Source of the DNA: Prillingera fragicola
Taxonomy: Eukaryota > Basidiomycota > Tremellomycetes > Trichosporonales > Trichosporonaceae
Length of the DNA stretch: 53,283 nucleotides
NCBI GenBank assembly: GCA_002335605.1
Contig: BEDY01000017.1
Coordinates: 1-53,283, forward strand
Direction of reading: 5' to 3'
Position 1 is the first letter of the stretch. Each line of letters begins with the position of its first letter. The position numbers were made by a program, and so were the translations under genes. Below are positions 43,001-53,264 of this stretch, one piece after another. The notes beneath the pieces were generated by a model, which did no database searches, had not been told where the DNA came from, and was given only the letters and a program-made list of their open reading frames with translations.

Positions 43001-43375
43001 TATTTTTTATTATATTATATGATTATATCACTATTAGAATAATTAATAATTATATCACTATATTTTTTATTATATCATATAATTATATCACTATTTTTTT
43101 TCACCTATTTATAATGAATTATACCACTAATTCATTATAATTTTACTATTTGTCTATCATTATAATATTAACAAATAATAGTTGTATATTTTAATAATTT
43201 TTTAATTTTATTGAATTATACCTCTATATTTTATATTATTATAATAATTTGATAATCCTGTATATTTTTATATTATTTTTATAATAATATAAAAAATAAT
43301 CATATATAACATATATATATTTATATTTTTTAATATATACATAAAGAAAGCTTGAAGAAGAGGGGGAATTTATTA
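40011..43375. repeat. 3.4 kb AT-rich repeat region upstream of trnI
   Basis: The largest gene-free stretch. From about 40.45 to 41.45 kb, degenerate units of roughly 60-100 bp combine TATATATTAGGAACTAAT, CATACGTATTTTT and TAGTAAAATTATCAGTATAT. From 41.95 to 42.15 kb there are about five 33-bp units (TTAATAATAGTAAAAATCAA plus TAG(G/A)ATACTTATA). From 42.6 to 42.86 kb come units around AATTATAGGATAATTTTAT. No gene is seen. It may hold replication or recombination sites, but nothing in it proves that. Confidence 0.78.
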
Positions 43376-44010
43376 TTATTTTTTATACGGCCCTAATTTA
43401 TAGCTCATATCAGAATGAATATAGGGCTCCACAATATTGATAAATTCTTTAGCTGATTTTGTTTTAATATAAATACGATTTCGTGAATGTAAACTACATT
43501 GTAGGTTATATTTAGTTTCTAATACGTTAATTAATCGTAATACATCTTCTTTAGTGTAGGAATTTGTAGCTATATGAATACCTTTATTTGTCCAACCACC
43601 ATCCTCCATAAACCAATAAGTCATAGCAATTGGTGATAATAAGTCTCTAATATTAGGTGGAATAATTTCAATTTACATACCATAGATTATGTAATTCATT
43701 TCATTCACGACGTGATAAAGTAGTGAACCCCCAAGCAATATAAGTTTTATTTTTAAGAGTAGGAGTTAGTTTAGAAGGTTCAATTATTTTAGTATAACCA
43801 AGATGATAGAAAAGAGAAAAAACATGGAAAAGATAACCTTTATGTACATTACTTTGCCAAAATTTAAAGTATGTACCACCACCTACATATTTTTTTTACT
43901 AGTGTATCATCACCTAACATTAAACCTACTATAGCTTTATTAATATAATTAAGATTTTTATCTTCAAGTCGAACGGGGATTATATTACTTATTAATAGAG
44001 GTAAACTCAT
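43376..44010 (-). pseudogene. Free-standing LAGLIDADG endonuclease remnant 3' of cox3
   Basis: From ATG 44010 the frame has motif 1 as G-L-M-L-G-D-D-T-L (Gly replaced by Asp). It is then broken at a run of eight A (43890-43897), recovers in another frame for about 70 codons with two TGA, breaks again near 43670, and ends with an open 82-codon part holding motif 2 (T-Y-W-F-M-E-D-G-G) and the standard M-S-Y-K-L-G-P tail. It is not inside an intron: cox3 ends normally 38 nt upstream. It looks like a decayed mobile endonuclease that inserted behind cox3. The first break alone could be a homopolymer error; the second could not. Confidence 0.8.
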
Positions 44011-44048
44011 AATAGATTCATTAATAATATCATTAATAAATTGATGAA

Positions 44049-44861
44049 TTAAGAACCCCACCAATAAATAGATACATAAAGAAATAGCCATACGACGTCC
44101 ACGAAATGCCAGTAAAGAATAGAGGCTTCGAACCCTAAATGATGATGATCTGTTAAGTGATAAGCAATGATTCGGTAGAAAGCAACAGCAATGAATACAG
44201 TACCAACTAATACATGTAGACCATGGAAACCTGTACCAAAGAAGAAACATGATCCATATACACCATCAGCAATTGTGAAACCAGCATTAACATATTCAAC
44301 TCCTTGTAGAGCTGTGAATAGAATAGCAAATACTAATGTCATTGTAATACCTAAGATTGTTGCTCCTCGGTTACCTTGAATTAATGCATGGTGAGCATAT
44401 GTTACTGTAGCACCACTAGATAGAAGTAAGATAGTGTTAAGTAATGGAATAGCAAATGGGTTAAGTGCTTCAATACCAGCAGGTGGCCAATGTGAACCTA
44501 ATTCAACAGTAGGTGCTAATGATGAATGGAAGTAAGCCCAGAAGATAGATAGGAAGAAGAAAGTTTCTGTTACAATGAATAATGCAACACCCATTGTTAA
44601 TCCTTTTTGTACAATTAATGTGTGATCTCCTAAGTATGTTCCTTCTGTTGTAATATCTCGGAACCATAATACGAATGCGAATAATGTTGATAAGAATCCT
44701 AATGTTAATAAGAAACCTCCATGTGCAATACCATTAAAGAAAAGTACAGCACCAATCATCATAGAACCGACAGCTAGTGATGTTAGCAATGGCCAAGGTG
44801 AAGCTTCAACCATATGATAAGGATAAGGTTGGAATTGTTTTTTTAATGTAGTAATATTCAT
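44049..44861 (-). CDS. cox3: Cytochrome c oxidase subunit 3
   Basis: The 270-residue, seven-span structural subunit of complex IV is complete. Segments near the start (Q-F-Q-P-Y-H-M-V-E-A-S-P-W-P) and at the end (F-V-D-V-V-W-L-F-L-Y-V-S-I-Y-W-W-G) are the family signatures, and the H-G-x-H-V region is present. It is intron-free and uses only TGG. The endonuclease remnant lies directly downstream, and its open frame overlaps the cox3 3' end in another phase. Confidence 0.98.
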   Translation of the reverse strand: MNITTLKKQFQPYPYHMVEASPWPLLTSLAVGSMMIGAVLFFNGIAHGGFLLTLGFLSTLFAFVLWFRDITTEGTYLGDHTLIVQKGLTMGVALFIVTETFFFLSIFWAYFHSSLAPTVELGSHWPPAGIEALNPFAIPLLNTILLLSSGATVTYAHHALIQGNRGATILGITMTLVFAILFTALQGVEYVNAGFTIADGVYGSCFFFGTGFHGLHVLVGTVFIAVAFYRIIAYHLTDHHHLGFEASILYWHFVDVVWLFLYVSIYWWGS

Positions 44862-45911
44862 TTTTATTTAACAATATTTTAATTACTTAATACATATAAA
44901 AATGTTACTATTATAATTAAAAAAAATAAATCGATTAAAAATATAATATATATAATATTACTATTTAGTCCATACTTTTAATGAATAAAAAATATATATA
45001 TGATTATATGATATGATTATAAGATGAATACAATAAATAAACACTATTAAGTTATTTAATAAAATAAATAAACACTATTAAGTTATTCAATAAAAATAAA
45101 TAAGTAAATGACAATAAAATATAATTAGATTATAGATTTATTAAGTAAATAAAAAAAAAATGATAATTAAAACAAACAGAATTAAATTAAATGATAATTA
45201 AAACAAACAGAATTAAATTAAATAATAATTGAAACAAACAGAATTAAATAATAATTAAAACAAATATAGTTAAATTAAATAATAATTAAAACAAATATAG
45301 TTAAATTAAATAATAATTAAAACAAATATAGTTAAATTAAATGATGACTAAAGGATATATATATATATAATAGTTAAATGAAATGATTCCTAAAGTTAAT
45401 AGATAAAAATGAGAAAATTTTATCTAAAATGAAAAGATAATAATGAAAAGATAATTATATGACTAAAATGAAAAAATAAATATCAAATTTTTAGCTAAAA
45501 ATAAAAAATAATATAGAAAAAATATATAAAAATGAATAATTTATTAATGAAAAATTTTTACTAAAATGAAAAGATAATAATTTATAGGTTAAGTTAATTA
45601 AAATATGGTTAATAAATGAAAAAAATGAAAATTAATGATTTAAGTTAATTTTGTTACTTTACTAATAAAAATTATGATTAAAAAATAATGAGTTAACTTA
45701 ATGAATTTAAAATTATCTGATAACTTTATACATGTATCTGATAATATTATTTATTTATTATATCTATCAGATAATTTTATTTATATTTATCTGATAATTA
45801 TATTCATGTATTAGATTAGATAAGTTTATTCATATATCAAGTTAATTTATTCATGTTAAAATTTTAGAGAATTTTATTAATGTAAAACCTTTAGATAACT
45901 ATATAAAATTT
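44862..45911. repeat. AT-rich spacer with short repeats, cox3/orf114
   Basis: It contains two units of AATAAACACTATTAAGTTAT (about 45031-45090) and four to five units around AATAATTAAAACAAA (45150-45340). No gene is visible. Confidence 0.75.
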
Positions 45912-46256
45912 TTATCGTTTATATTCATATCCTAGATATTTTAAGCATTTACTTAATTTTACTGTAGTTTGATCTTCAATTAAAGATAAAGGATTTAGTT
46001 TTTCTACTGAGACATTAGTAGAACTTTTTAAAGGACTTAATAAATGAAGGCAATTCCTTTTTAAATAGTTTTTAAGTAAACTGCCATTTTTTAAAGAATT
46101 GTATATTTTATTTAATCTTACGATTCCTTTACTTAAACTTAGTGTATTATTCCATGGGATTACGGGGATTACTCTTAAATGAGAGATACATAGAAAACTG
46201 TGAAATAGAGGTAAAGTATTACAGCTATCGTTAAAATATAAAAATACTAAAGTCAT
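45912..46256 (-). CDS. Hypothetical ORF (114 aa) directly after atp6
   Basis: The ATG lies 2 nt after the atp6 stop codon, so it would be translated from the atp6 mRNA. The product is basic and Leu/Ser/Lys/Asn-rich with a hydrophobic first 35 residues, and has no motif I recognise. Codon composition is less extreme than the flanking spacer, which suggests coding history. It could be a lineage-specific gene or a relic of a mobile element behind atp6, a site known to be invaded in Allomyces. Confidence 0.4.
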   Translation of the reverse strand: MTLVFLYFNDSCNTLPLFHSFLCISHLRVIPVIPWNNTLSLSKGIVRLNKIYNSLKNGSLLKNYLKRNCLHLLSPLKSSTNVSVEKLNPLSLIEDQTTVKLSKCLKYLGYEYKR

Positions 46257-46258
46257 TA

Positions 46259-47026
46259 TTAATGTAAGTTAATAGCATCTTTAATGTATGAACAAGTTAA
46301 CACACAGAATACGTAAGCTTGAATTACTGATACAGCTAATTCTAATCCAATTAGAGCAACGAAAATTGCAAATGGAATTAAAGTTAATACTGCAACGATA
46401 ATTGAAGATGTGAATAATTGATATAAGAATGTACTTAGAATTTTTAATAATGTATGTCCAGCTACCATATTAGCGAATAGCCGTACACCAAGTGAAACAG
46501 CTCGAGCCATATATGAAATTAATTCAATAAGAACAAGCATAGGTACAAGAGCTAAAGGTGTACCTGAAGGGATAAAGTATGAGAAGAAGTGAACTCCATG
46601 GATTTGTAATCCAATTGTTGTAACTCCAATAAAAATCATAACAGATAGACCGATAGATACAATAACAGATGTTGTTACAGTGAATCCATAAGGAATATTA
46701 CCGTTTAAGTTAGCAATAATAATAAAGAAGAATAAAGAGTAAATAAAAGGAGTATAAATTTCATTTGTTGCTCCAATTTGATCTCGTACCATACCTTGTA
46801 CTGATGCATATGCACTTTCTAATGCAATAGACCATTTACTAGGAATTAATTTGAATGAATTATTAGCTACAATATGTAGTGATAGTACTAAGAATACTAC
46901 AAGAATAGTATAGAATCCTAAGTTAGTTAAAGATAGATTAAAGTTACCAAAAATAGGTGCATTTACACTAATAAATGGTAGTACTTCGAATTGTTCTAAT
47001 GGAGAGTTAATAAATAATTTTGTCAT
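46259..47026 (-). CDS. atp6: ATP synthase subunit 6 (subunit a)
   Basis: The 255-residue subunit forms the F0 proton half-channels. The essential Arg lies in A-V-S-L-G-V-R-L-F-A-N-M-V-A-G-H near 173-188, and the late helix has E-L-A-V-S-V-I-Q-A-Y-V-F near 229-240. The C-terminus I-K-D-A-I-N-L-H is the usual fungal end. No intron and no TGA. A TTAAAAGTAA copy lies 99 nt upstream, between rns and atp6. Confidence 0.98.
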   Translation of the reverse strand: MTKLFINSPLEQFEVLPFISVNAPIFGNFNLSLTNLGFYTILVVFLVLSLHIVANNSFKLIPSKWSIALESAYASVQGMVRDQIGATNEIYTPFIYSLFFFIIIANLNGNIPYGFTVTTSVIVSIGLSVMIFIGVTTIGLQIHGVHFFSYFIPSGTPLALVPMLVLIELISYMARAVSLGVRLFANMVAGHTLLKILSTFLYQLFTSSIIVAVLTLIPFAIFVALIGLELAVSVIQAYVFCVLTCSYIKDAINLH

Positions 47027-47124
47027 TATAAAATTGATAAGTATATTGGCTTATATCTTCATCATATCGATGAGTGTTCGACTTTCGTCGTTTATTTTTA
47101 ATTTATAGAATTTTTATTCTATTC

Positions 47125-47134
47125 TTACTTTTAA
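47125..47134 (-). promoter_or_regulatory. Promoter-like TTAAAAGTAA upstream of atp6
   Basis: Exact copy in sense orientation between the rns 3' end and the atp6 start. Confidence 0.38.
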
Positions 47135-47149
47135 ATAAAAATAAAAAAA

Positions 47150-47156
47150 GGGGATT
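47150..47156 (-). promoter_or_regulatory. AATCCCC 3'-end element of rns
   Basis: Sense AATCCCC, about 11 nt after the rns 3' end. It shows that the motif is not limited to mRNAs. Confidence 0.45.
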
Positions 47157-47167
47157 ATTAATTTTTT

Positions 47168-48628
47168 CTATCCAACCCCAGGTTCCCCTAGGATTACCTT
47201 GTTTCAACTTCAAAACAATCAGTTTTTGTAGTTTGTAGAATAAACCATTATGTTTTACCTAAATAAGGTGCCATAAAGCTGAAATTATTACTTATAATAA
47301 CTTATTCTACTTTGCTATCTCAAACCTTTCGTCCTGTGATGAGCAGTTAGTACACTTCAAAGATCTGTCTTTCACCGCAACATAGTGATTTGCGATTACT
47401 CGGAATTCCTGCTTCATGAGGACGAGTTTCAGTCCTCAATCTGTATTTTAGTAATGTTTCGTGATTAGCTCCATTTTTCAATATTGCATCATTTTGTTAA
47501 TTACTCTTGTAGCACGTCTATAGCCCACACCATAAGGACCATAAGGATTTGTCATACTCCCCTTTCATTTGTTTTTTGTGGAAACAAAACCACAATGTTG
47601 TATTATATGTGGCGAGGATTGCGTTAGTTTAACGGAATTAACCATAGACCTTACTAGCACTAACTGACGACAACCATGCAATACCTGTAATAATAATAGT
47701 TATGTTTGTTTATTCTCTTTCTTTTCTCTTCTTTTGCAAAAATTGAAAAAAATTGAGGTATTATTATTATGCAAGATGTGGTAAGATTATTCGCGGATAA
47801 TCGAATTAAATAACATGCTCCACTCCGTTTGCTTTAAAGCCGTCTAATTATTTGTATTTCAGCCATGCGACTATACTCTACAGGTGGCAAACTTAAATCG
47901 TTAAATTCGACCCTAGCTTCTAACATTAACTAAGATCTAGTTTGCATCGTTTACGGTTAGGAATACTGAGGTATCTAATCTCTTTTTATGCCCTAACTTT
48001 CGTACCTTACCGTCAATTTTTATCTAGTAATATGCCTTCGCTATTTGCATTCCCCCTAGTATCAACACTTGTCAGATCTACTCTAGGTATTCTTATTACT
48101 TCTATTAAATTCTAGTCGAATTTATATCGACCGGCTACGTACCCTATACACCCATTCATTTCTCCAATGGGTCGCCCTTTCTGTGTAACCGCTTCTGCTG
48201 GCACAAATATTGGACAGGACTAATAAAATTCTAATCATCATTTAAAATTTTTTATCGATCTTCAATAACTTGAATTACCGAATCTAGGTTACTGGTTCAC
48301 ACTTTAGTGCATTGACCAATATTCTTCACTGCTGCGCATCGTTTGATACTTTGGACTTTTTCATTTCCAATGTCATGGTTAAGACTCTCATCCTACATTA
48401 CCCATTATCGGCTTGTTAAGCTTAATCTTTCCAACTACCTATTGGGAATCAAGCGAATCTAAGAGCGGAAATTATTCCTTTTGTTGTATTCATTATTTCT
48501 ATGATCTCTTAGGTATCTTCTTGACTATTCCTGACCCCTACGCTATGATCAATAAATTGATCATTCAACTTGCATGTGTTAAATACCTAGATACCCATCT
48601 GGATGTACCATAATCAAATACTCTAAAA
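47168..48628 (-). rRNA. rns: Small subunit ribosomal RNA
   Basis: 16S landmarks on the minus strand: TTTAACACATGCAAGTTGAA near the 5' end, GCAGCAGTGAAGAATATTGG near 48330, and the 3' end AACAAGGTAATCCTAGGGGAACCTGGGGTTGGAT. The 3' tail ends without an anti-Shine-Dalgarno CCTCC, as usual in mitochondria. Length of about 1.46 kb, no intron. Ends are accurate to within a few bases. Confidence 0.95.
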
Positions 48629-48699
48629 ATCTTTTCTTATTTAAAAGGTTCAACTATATTAATAGTTTTATTTTATGTTTATAAACATTGTTCTTTTTA

Positions 48700-48709
48700 T
48701 TACTTTTAA
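48700..48709 (-). promoter_or_regulatory. Promoter-like TTAAAAGTAA upstream of rns
   Basis: Exact copy in sense orientation, about 70 nt before the rns 5' end and after trnS(uga). Confidence 0.42.
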
Positions 48710-48732
48710 TGTATTTTATTTTTTTATGAATA

Positions 48733-48817
48733 CGGATTAAAGAGGATTCGAACCTCTGAATGCTTTCACATAACTGTATTTCAAGTACAGCGCCTTAGAC
48801 CACTCGGCCATTAATCC
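48733..48817 (-). tRNA. trnS: tRNA-Ser (UGA)
   Basis: Class II; acceptor GGATTAA/TTAATCC pairing, anticodon stem CTGTA/TACAG with loop CTTGAAA, long variable arm, discriminator G. It reads UCN. Confidence 0.95.
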
Positions 48818-48852
48818 TATTTAATATAATTAATTTATAACTACTACTTTTA

Positions 48853-48859
48853 GGGGATT
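48853..48859 (-). promoter_or_regulatory. AATCCCC 3'-end element of nad5
   Basis: Sense AATCCCC, 13 nt after the nad5 stop. It abuts a variant CTAAAAGTAG (48844-48853) before trnS(uga). Confidence 0.45.
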
Positions 48860-48872
48860 AAATTAATATTGT

Positions 48873-51800
48873 TTATTTTTTTGATGATGTTGCTACTGGT
48901 AATAATACTAGTCTACTTAAATATACTAATAATAATCCAATGTTACCTCCGAAAACTGATTCTAATCTGCCTCCTAATAAAATAGGAGCAAATAATAAGA
49001 AGATCATTGAAATTAATCCTAGAATAATATAAAGTGCATAACTTGTAATTACTCCTGTATCATAACTAGCAATATTTCGTGCTGTATTTGTTAATGAATT
49101 ACTTAATCCAAATGGACCAATCATTTCAATAACTCCTCGGTCAATTACTTTAGAAATAACTTGACCTGCTTGTAATGCACCGTTAATTACAAAAGCATTA
49201 TATACATTATCAATAAGCCATTTTCCATTTAAGAATTTGTATAGGGCTTTTCCTAATGTACTATCTGTTAAACTAATAGTAAATAAAGGTGTTACATGGT
49301 ATAGATATAAGGCTAAACCAGCTCCAAACATACTTCCTACTGCTGGTAGAAGTTTGAAGAATAATGGAAGACCAAATTCAGCTTCAATTAATGAAATATG
49401 ATCTGGATGTTGAAATAATGCTGTAGATAAGAAATCTGTTCCTACTCCTACATACATATCTTTAGCTACATAACCAAATACAATAGATAAAATAGATAGA
49501 ATAACTAAAGGAATAACGATAATCATTGGTGCTTCATGTGCATGTAGATAATCTCCTTTAGGTGCATTAGGTACAGTAAAGAATGTTAGTGAAATTAATC
49601 GGAAAGAATAGAAAGCAGTAAAGACAGCTGAAATTGTACCAAGCCAATATGCAATATTACCTGATACTTCATATTGTCCTAAAGCAACTTCTAAGATTAA
49701 ATCTTTACTATAGAATCCTGTTAAGAATGGGAATGCCATTAGTGATAATGAACCAATTAAAATTGCTGTATATGTAAACGGTAAGAAATTAACTAACCCA
49801 CCTAATCGTCGTAGATCTTGTTGGTCAGCCATTCCATGAATAACAGCACCAGCAGCTAAGAATAGTAGAGCTTTGAAGAATGCATGGTTAACTAGATGGA
49901 ATAGTGCTACATTGTATTGTGATAGACCTACTGCCATAAATAAGTAACCCATTTGGCTACAAGTTGAATAAGCAATAACTCGTTTTAGATCATTTTGTAA
50001 TAAACCTGTTGTTGCAGCAAAGAATGCTGTTAATGCCCCAACCCATGTAATAACTACTAATACAGTTGGACCATATTCAATTACTGGTGATGATCGAAGC
50101 ATTAAGTAAACTCCAGCTGTTACAAGTGTAGCAGCATGAATTAAAGCAGATACAGGTGTAGGCAGTGAGTGTTAATAGTTATATCAGTGTACGTTTAATA
50201 TAACTACCCCTTATAATTATTTATATTATAAAGCAATAAATTTATTTATTGATCGGACTATATCATCTCTAAATATTAGAGCTTCACGTGTAGTCTCTGA
50301 GGATCCTACTCTTACATTGGCTATGTAATTTGGTTTCCTGCTGATTGTCCATTGTTATATTCTTATAGATTTTTACTCTTAGATTCCGTATAATCATATT
50401 TTTTAAGAGTACTAAAGACTTTAGGAGTTTCCAGCATATAGTGAAGTTTTAAGAGGGCCCTAACCCGTATCTGTCTAAAAATATTCATTTATTATTTACC
50501 TAATTTATACATAAAATCAGGGTGCATATAATATTCAACTAGTTCTGGTAGTAAAGGTATACTTAATTTAGAAATACGAATTCGATATGTATCTTTATTT
50601 TTATTCCGGATTTTTAATGTAGATTTAATACCCATATCCATTAATACGTCCTGTAACATAATACATTCTGCTTTAGTAAAAGATTCTGTACATAAAATAA
50701 TAGTTTGGGTTCGTCCGTTATTATCATAGAATCCATCTTGCATAATCCAATGTGCTAAAGACAAAGGAGAGAACATTTCTTTAATACATAAAGGAATTAC
50801 TTTAACATAAGTATTCAATTCTCTATTATAACGATACCAAATTGAATGTAATCTAGTAAAAATACGTAAAGATTTGGTTGCAAAATTATATTGTTTAATC
50901 GTTTTGTCTAAATGTTGTGGAAGATTAGGATTAGGATAAGGAGTTAATAAACCTGTAGCATATTCAGAAAAAATATTATTTAATAATCTAGATAAATAAC
51001 TAAATGAGTATCTATCCATAATTATTCTATATCGTGCATTTCCAGTAGAAGGACCTGTTTTACCTTTTTTTCTATCACGTGTACGATTATTATGAGAAAT
51101 ATTACCATCTCCCAACATACAACCCGTTATTCTATGTAAAAATTCTTTAGGTAAACCAGCGATTAAAGGAGGTAATCTAGCTTCTAATAAAACAGAGTTA
51201 TTATTAAAATTTGGACTTCTATTTAATACAATATAAATTATAACAATGGCTATAGATAGAATTAATTTTCGTTGACCCTCCATTCTATCGGGTAGCCATG
51301 TATGTAATCCAAATTGAGCAGATTTAGCCATAGCACCTACTAGTAGAAGTAATCCAATAATAGTAATAGCTGTTTCATTAATATATGGAGCTAAACTGAA
51401 TACTGTTGCATAATCAACATTACCAAATACCCAGAAGATAGCAAAGAATCCTACAGATAAGAACATATCACCAACTCGGTTAACTGTTAAAGCTTTAATA
51501 CCAGATTTGTTAGCTTGGATACGTGTATACCAGAAATTAATTAATAAATAAGAAGAAATTCCGATCTAAATTTAAATATATATAAATATATATCCTGTAC
51601 TTTACGACCAAATTCCATAATAATATTATGGAGTAATAGGGAAAGATTACGTAAAGCCCTAGACTCATAAAAATGAGCAAATTCTGACTGTACATTAAGC
51701 ATCATTTCAGACACCCATCGTTGAACCAGTCGATAGCGATGTTCTATTACACCGACGGTCTTGTATTTTATAAAAATATTTTGACCGTTTTCAACAATGT

Positions 51801-52998
51801 CGCCAAAAATTAATAATTTTATTATGAATAGACATTATTAAAAATTATAGAAAATTTTTGACTATGATTTATTATTACCTAATTTATATTTCATACTTTC
51901 AATTATATATGGTCGAATTAATTGATCAAATTGTTTTGCACTAGTTGATTTAATATATAAACTAAAGTATTGTCGATCTTTATGTAATGAACATTGTAAA
52001 TTATATTTATTGTAAAGTAATTTACAAAGTTGTTCTAGTTCTTCTTTTTCAAAACAATTAGTTGCAATTTTATATCCTTTACCTAAAATACTACCATCAT
52101 CTATAAACCAAATAGCTAAAGCTATGGGTGTTAAAATTTGATATAATAATGTAATAGGTAAATGTTTTACTTGATTAATATAAAATGCATCATATAACCA
52201 ATTAAAACTAGAAAAAGAAAAGGTATAAAATTTATATCCATAATAAACTAAATTATTTTTTTTAATTTGTTTAAATAATTTAGGTTTATTTGTTGAACAA
52301 TAACCAAGTGATGCAAATAATTTATGAAACCATATTAAATATTCTACATTTCGATTTGTTTGCTCAAATTTTGCTCGAATACCATTTCCACGTTTTTCTA
52401 AATGTCTATCTCCTAATAAAGAACCTATTAATACTTGAATAATTAAGAAATTATGTGGTCCAATACGCTGTGTAGAAGAAATTTTTCGATCTGTATGAAA
52501 TAAACGAACTCCAAAAATTGAGAATCTTTGTAAGAAGGAATTATCAAATAAATCATTTAGGGCAAGAATTTTACCCTCCCAACCAATGAAAAGAATTAAA
52601 TAATTATCTCCAGCTACTAATACTAACATGAAGAATGTGAACATTGATAGATATGAGAAGAATCGTTGATTATGAGGATCTTCAGCCATATAAGAAATTG
52701 AGTATAAGTGTACTAATGAAGATACAACTAATACAGGTAATAACATAGAAACTGTTAGACTATCGAATAAGAATCCCCAATTAACTAATAGGAATTCTGA
52801 ATCAATCCAACTAAATAATTCAATAGATACTGGTGATCCACATAAACCAACTTCATAGAAAGCTACTAATGCTAATACTGCACTAGACATTAAAGCTCCT
52901 GTAGTAATAATATGTGCACCTGTGACACCAATTTTTCGTCCAAGTAGACCTGCTGTAGCAGCTCCAAATAATGGCAATGCTAGAATAGAAAGATACAT
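48873..52998 (-). CDS. nad5: NADH:ubiquinone oxidoreductase chain 5, three exons
   Basis: The exons are 52998-52573, 51565-51275 and 50162-48873, joining to 669 codons (668 aa). It is the largest proton-pumping subunit of complex I, of normal length. Junctions restore [18 protein letters not shown] and [15 protein letters not shown], with exon-U and intron-G each time. Before the second junction the protein reads W-L-P-D-R-M-E-G where most homologues have Ala instead of Arg; this may reflect exon co-conversion by the intron. The start codon shares one base with the nad4L stop (TAATG). It contains only TGG for Trp. Confidence 0.95.
50163..51274 (-). mobile_element. nad5 intron 2, group I
   Basis: It lies between D-R-M-E-G and P-T-P-V-S-A. 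The core 3' of the ORF reads (sense) CACTATATGCTGGAAAC, CAGCAGGAAACC, GGATCCTCAGAGACTACAC and GATATAGTCCGATC, of the same type as cox1 intron 7. Confidence 0.9.
50492..51274 (-). CDS. LAGLIDADG homing endonuclease in nad5 intron 2
   Basis: In phase with exon 2 for 260 codons, no TGA. Motif 1 is [10 protein letters not shown] near residues 50-59 of the intron part and motif 2 is [10 protein letters not shown] near 178-187. It is a LAGLIDADG_2-like type with a typical C-terminal [12 protein letters not shown]. It carries a different endonuclease lineage from cox1 intron 7 although the RNA cores match, which suggests that ORF and ribozyme have been exchanged. Confidence 0.92.
   Translation of the reverse strand, partial: QRKLILSIAIVIIYIVLNRSPNFNNNSVLLEARLPPLIAGLPKEFLHRITGCMLGDGNISHNNRTRDRKKGKTGPSTGNARYRIIMDRYSFSYLSRLLNNIFSEYATGLLTPYPNPNLPQHLDKTIKQYNFATKSLRIFTRLHSIWYRYNRELNTYVKVIPLCIKEMFSPLSLAHWIMQDGFYDNNGRTQTIILCTESFTKAECIMLQDVLMDMGIKSTLKIRNKNKDTYRIRISKLSIPLLPELVEYYMHPDFMYKLGK
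51566..52572 (-). mobile_element. nad5 intron 1, group I
   Basis: It lies after F-I-G-W-E-G. The core at about 51680-51790 shares GCTTAATGTACAGTC and the ACCGACGG complement with cox1 intron 3 and cob introns 1 and 2. Confidence 0.9.
51862..52572 (-). CDS. LAGLIDADG endonuclease in nad5 intron 1, altered motif 1
   Basis: In phase with exon 1 for 236 codons, no TGA. Motif 2 is normal ([10 protein letters not shown]). Motif 1 reads I-G-S-L-L-G-D-R-H, with Arg where the family has Gly after the catalytic Asp. The rest follows the cob intron 2 protein closely ([22 protein letters not shown]). The Asp itself is kept, so the change may weaken rather than abolish cutting, or the protein may now serve only as a maturase. 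Confidence 0.88.
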   Translation of the reverse strand, partial: KILALNDLFDNSFLQRFSIFGVRLFHTDRKISSTQRIGPHNFLIIQVLIGSLLGDRHLEKRGNGIRAKFEQTNRNVEYLIWFHKLFASLGYCSTNKPKLFKQIKKNNLVYYGYKFYTFSFSSFNWLYDAFYINQVKHLPITLLYQILTPIALAIWFIDDGSILGKGYKIATNCFEKEELEQLCKLLYNKYNLQCSLHKDRQYFSLYIKSTSAKQFDQLIRPYIIESMKYKLGNNKS

Positions 52999-53264
52999 TA
53001 TGTTCGAAGTGAAATGTTTCCTCGTAATCGATAGTAAGCTACTAGAATACCTAATCCAATAGCACTTTCTCTTCCTGCAATTCTAATGATATATACAGAA
53101 TATGTTTGTCCTACAATATCATCAAATTGATATGAACTAACTAATACTAATAATGTTACTGCAAGTAGCATCATTTCAATAGAGATAATCATTAAAATAA
53201 TATTTTTACGATTAAGAATGAAACCTAAAATGCCAATAAGAAATAGAACTAAAGATAATGTCAT
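52998..53264 (-). CDS. nad4L: NADH:ubiquinone oxidoreductase chain 4L
   Basis: The 88-residue, three-span complex I subunit (NuoK type) has the two membrane Glu residues, in S-I-E-M-M-L near 30 and in the [13 protein letters not shown] helix near 66. It overlaps nad5 by one base (TAATG), so the pair is translated from one message, an arrangement common in fungal mitochondria. Its first 41 codons recur at 1-125 because of the circular overlap. Confidence 0.97.
   Translation of the reverse strand: MTLSLVLFLIGILGFILNRKNIILMIISIEMMLLAVTLLVLVSSYQFDDIVGQTYSVYIIRIAGRESAIGLGILVAYYRLRGNISLRT

Noticed and set aside
48413..48613. 66-codon ORF in the rns region
   Set aside because: Antisense to conserved 16S-like 5' domain sequence.
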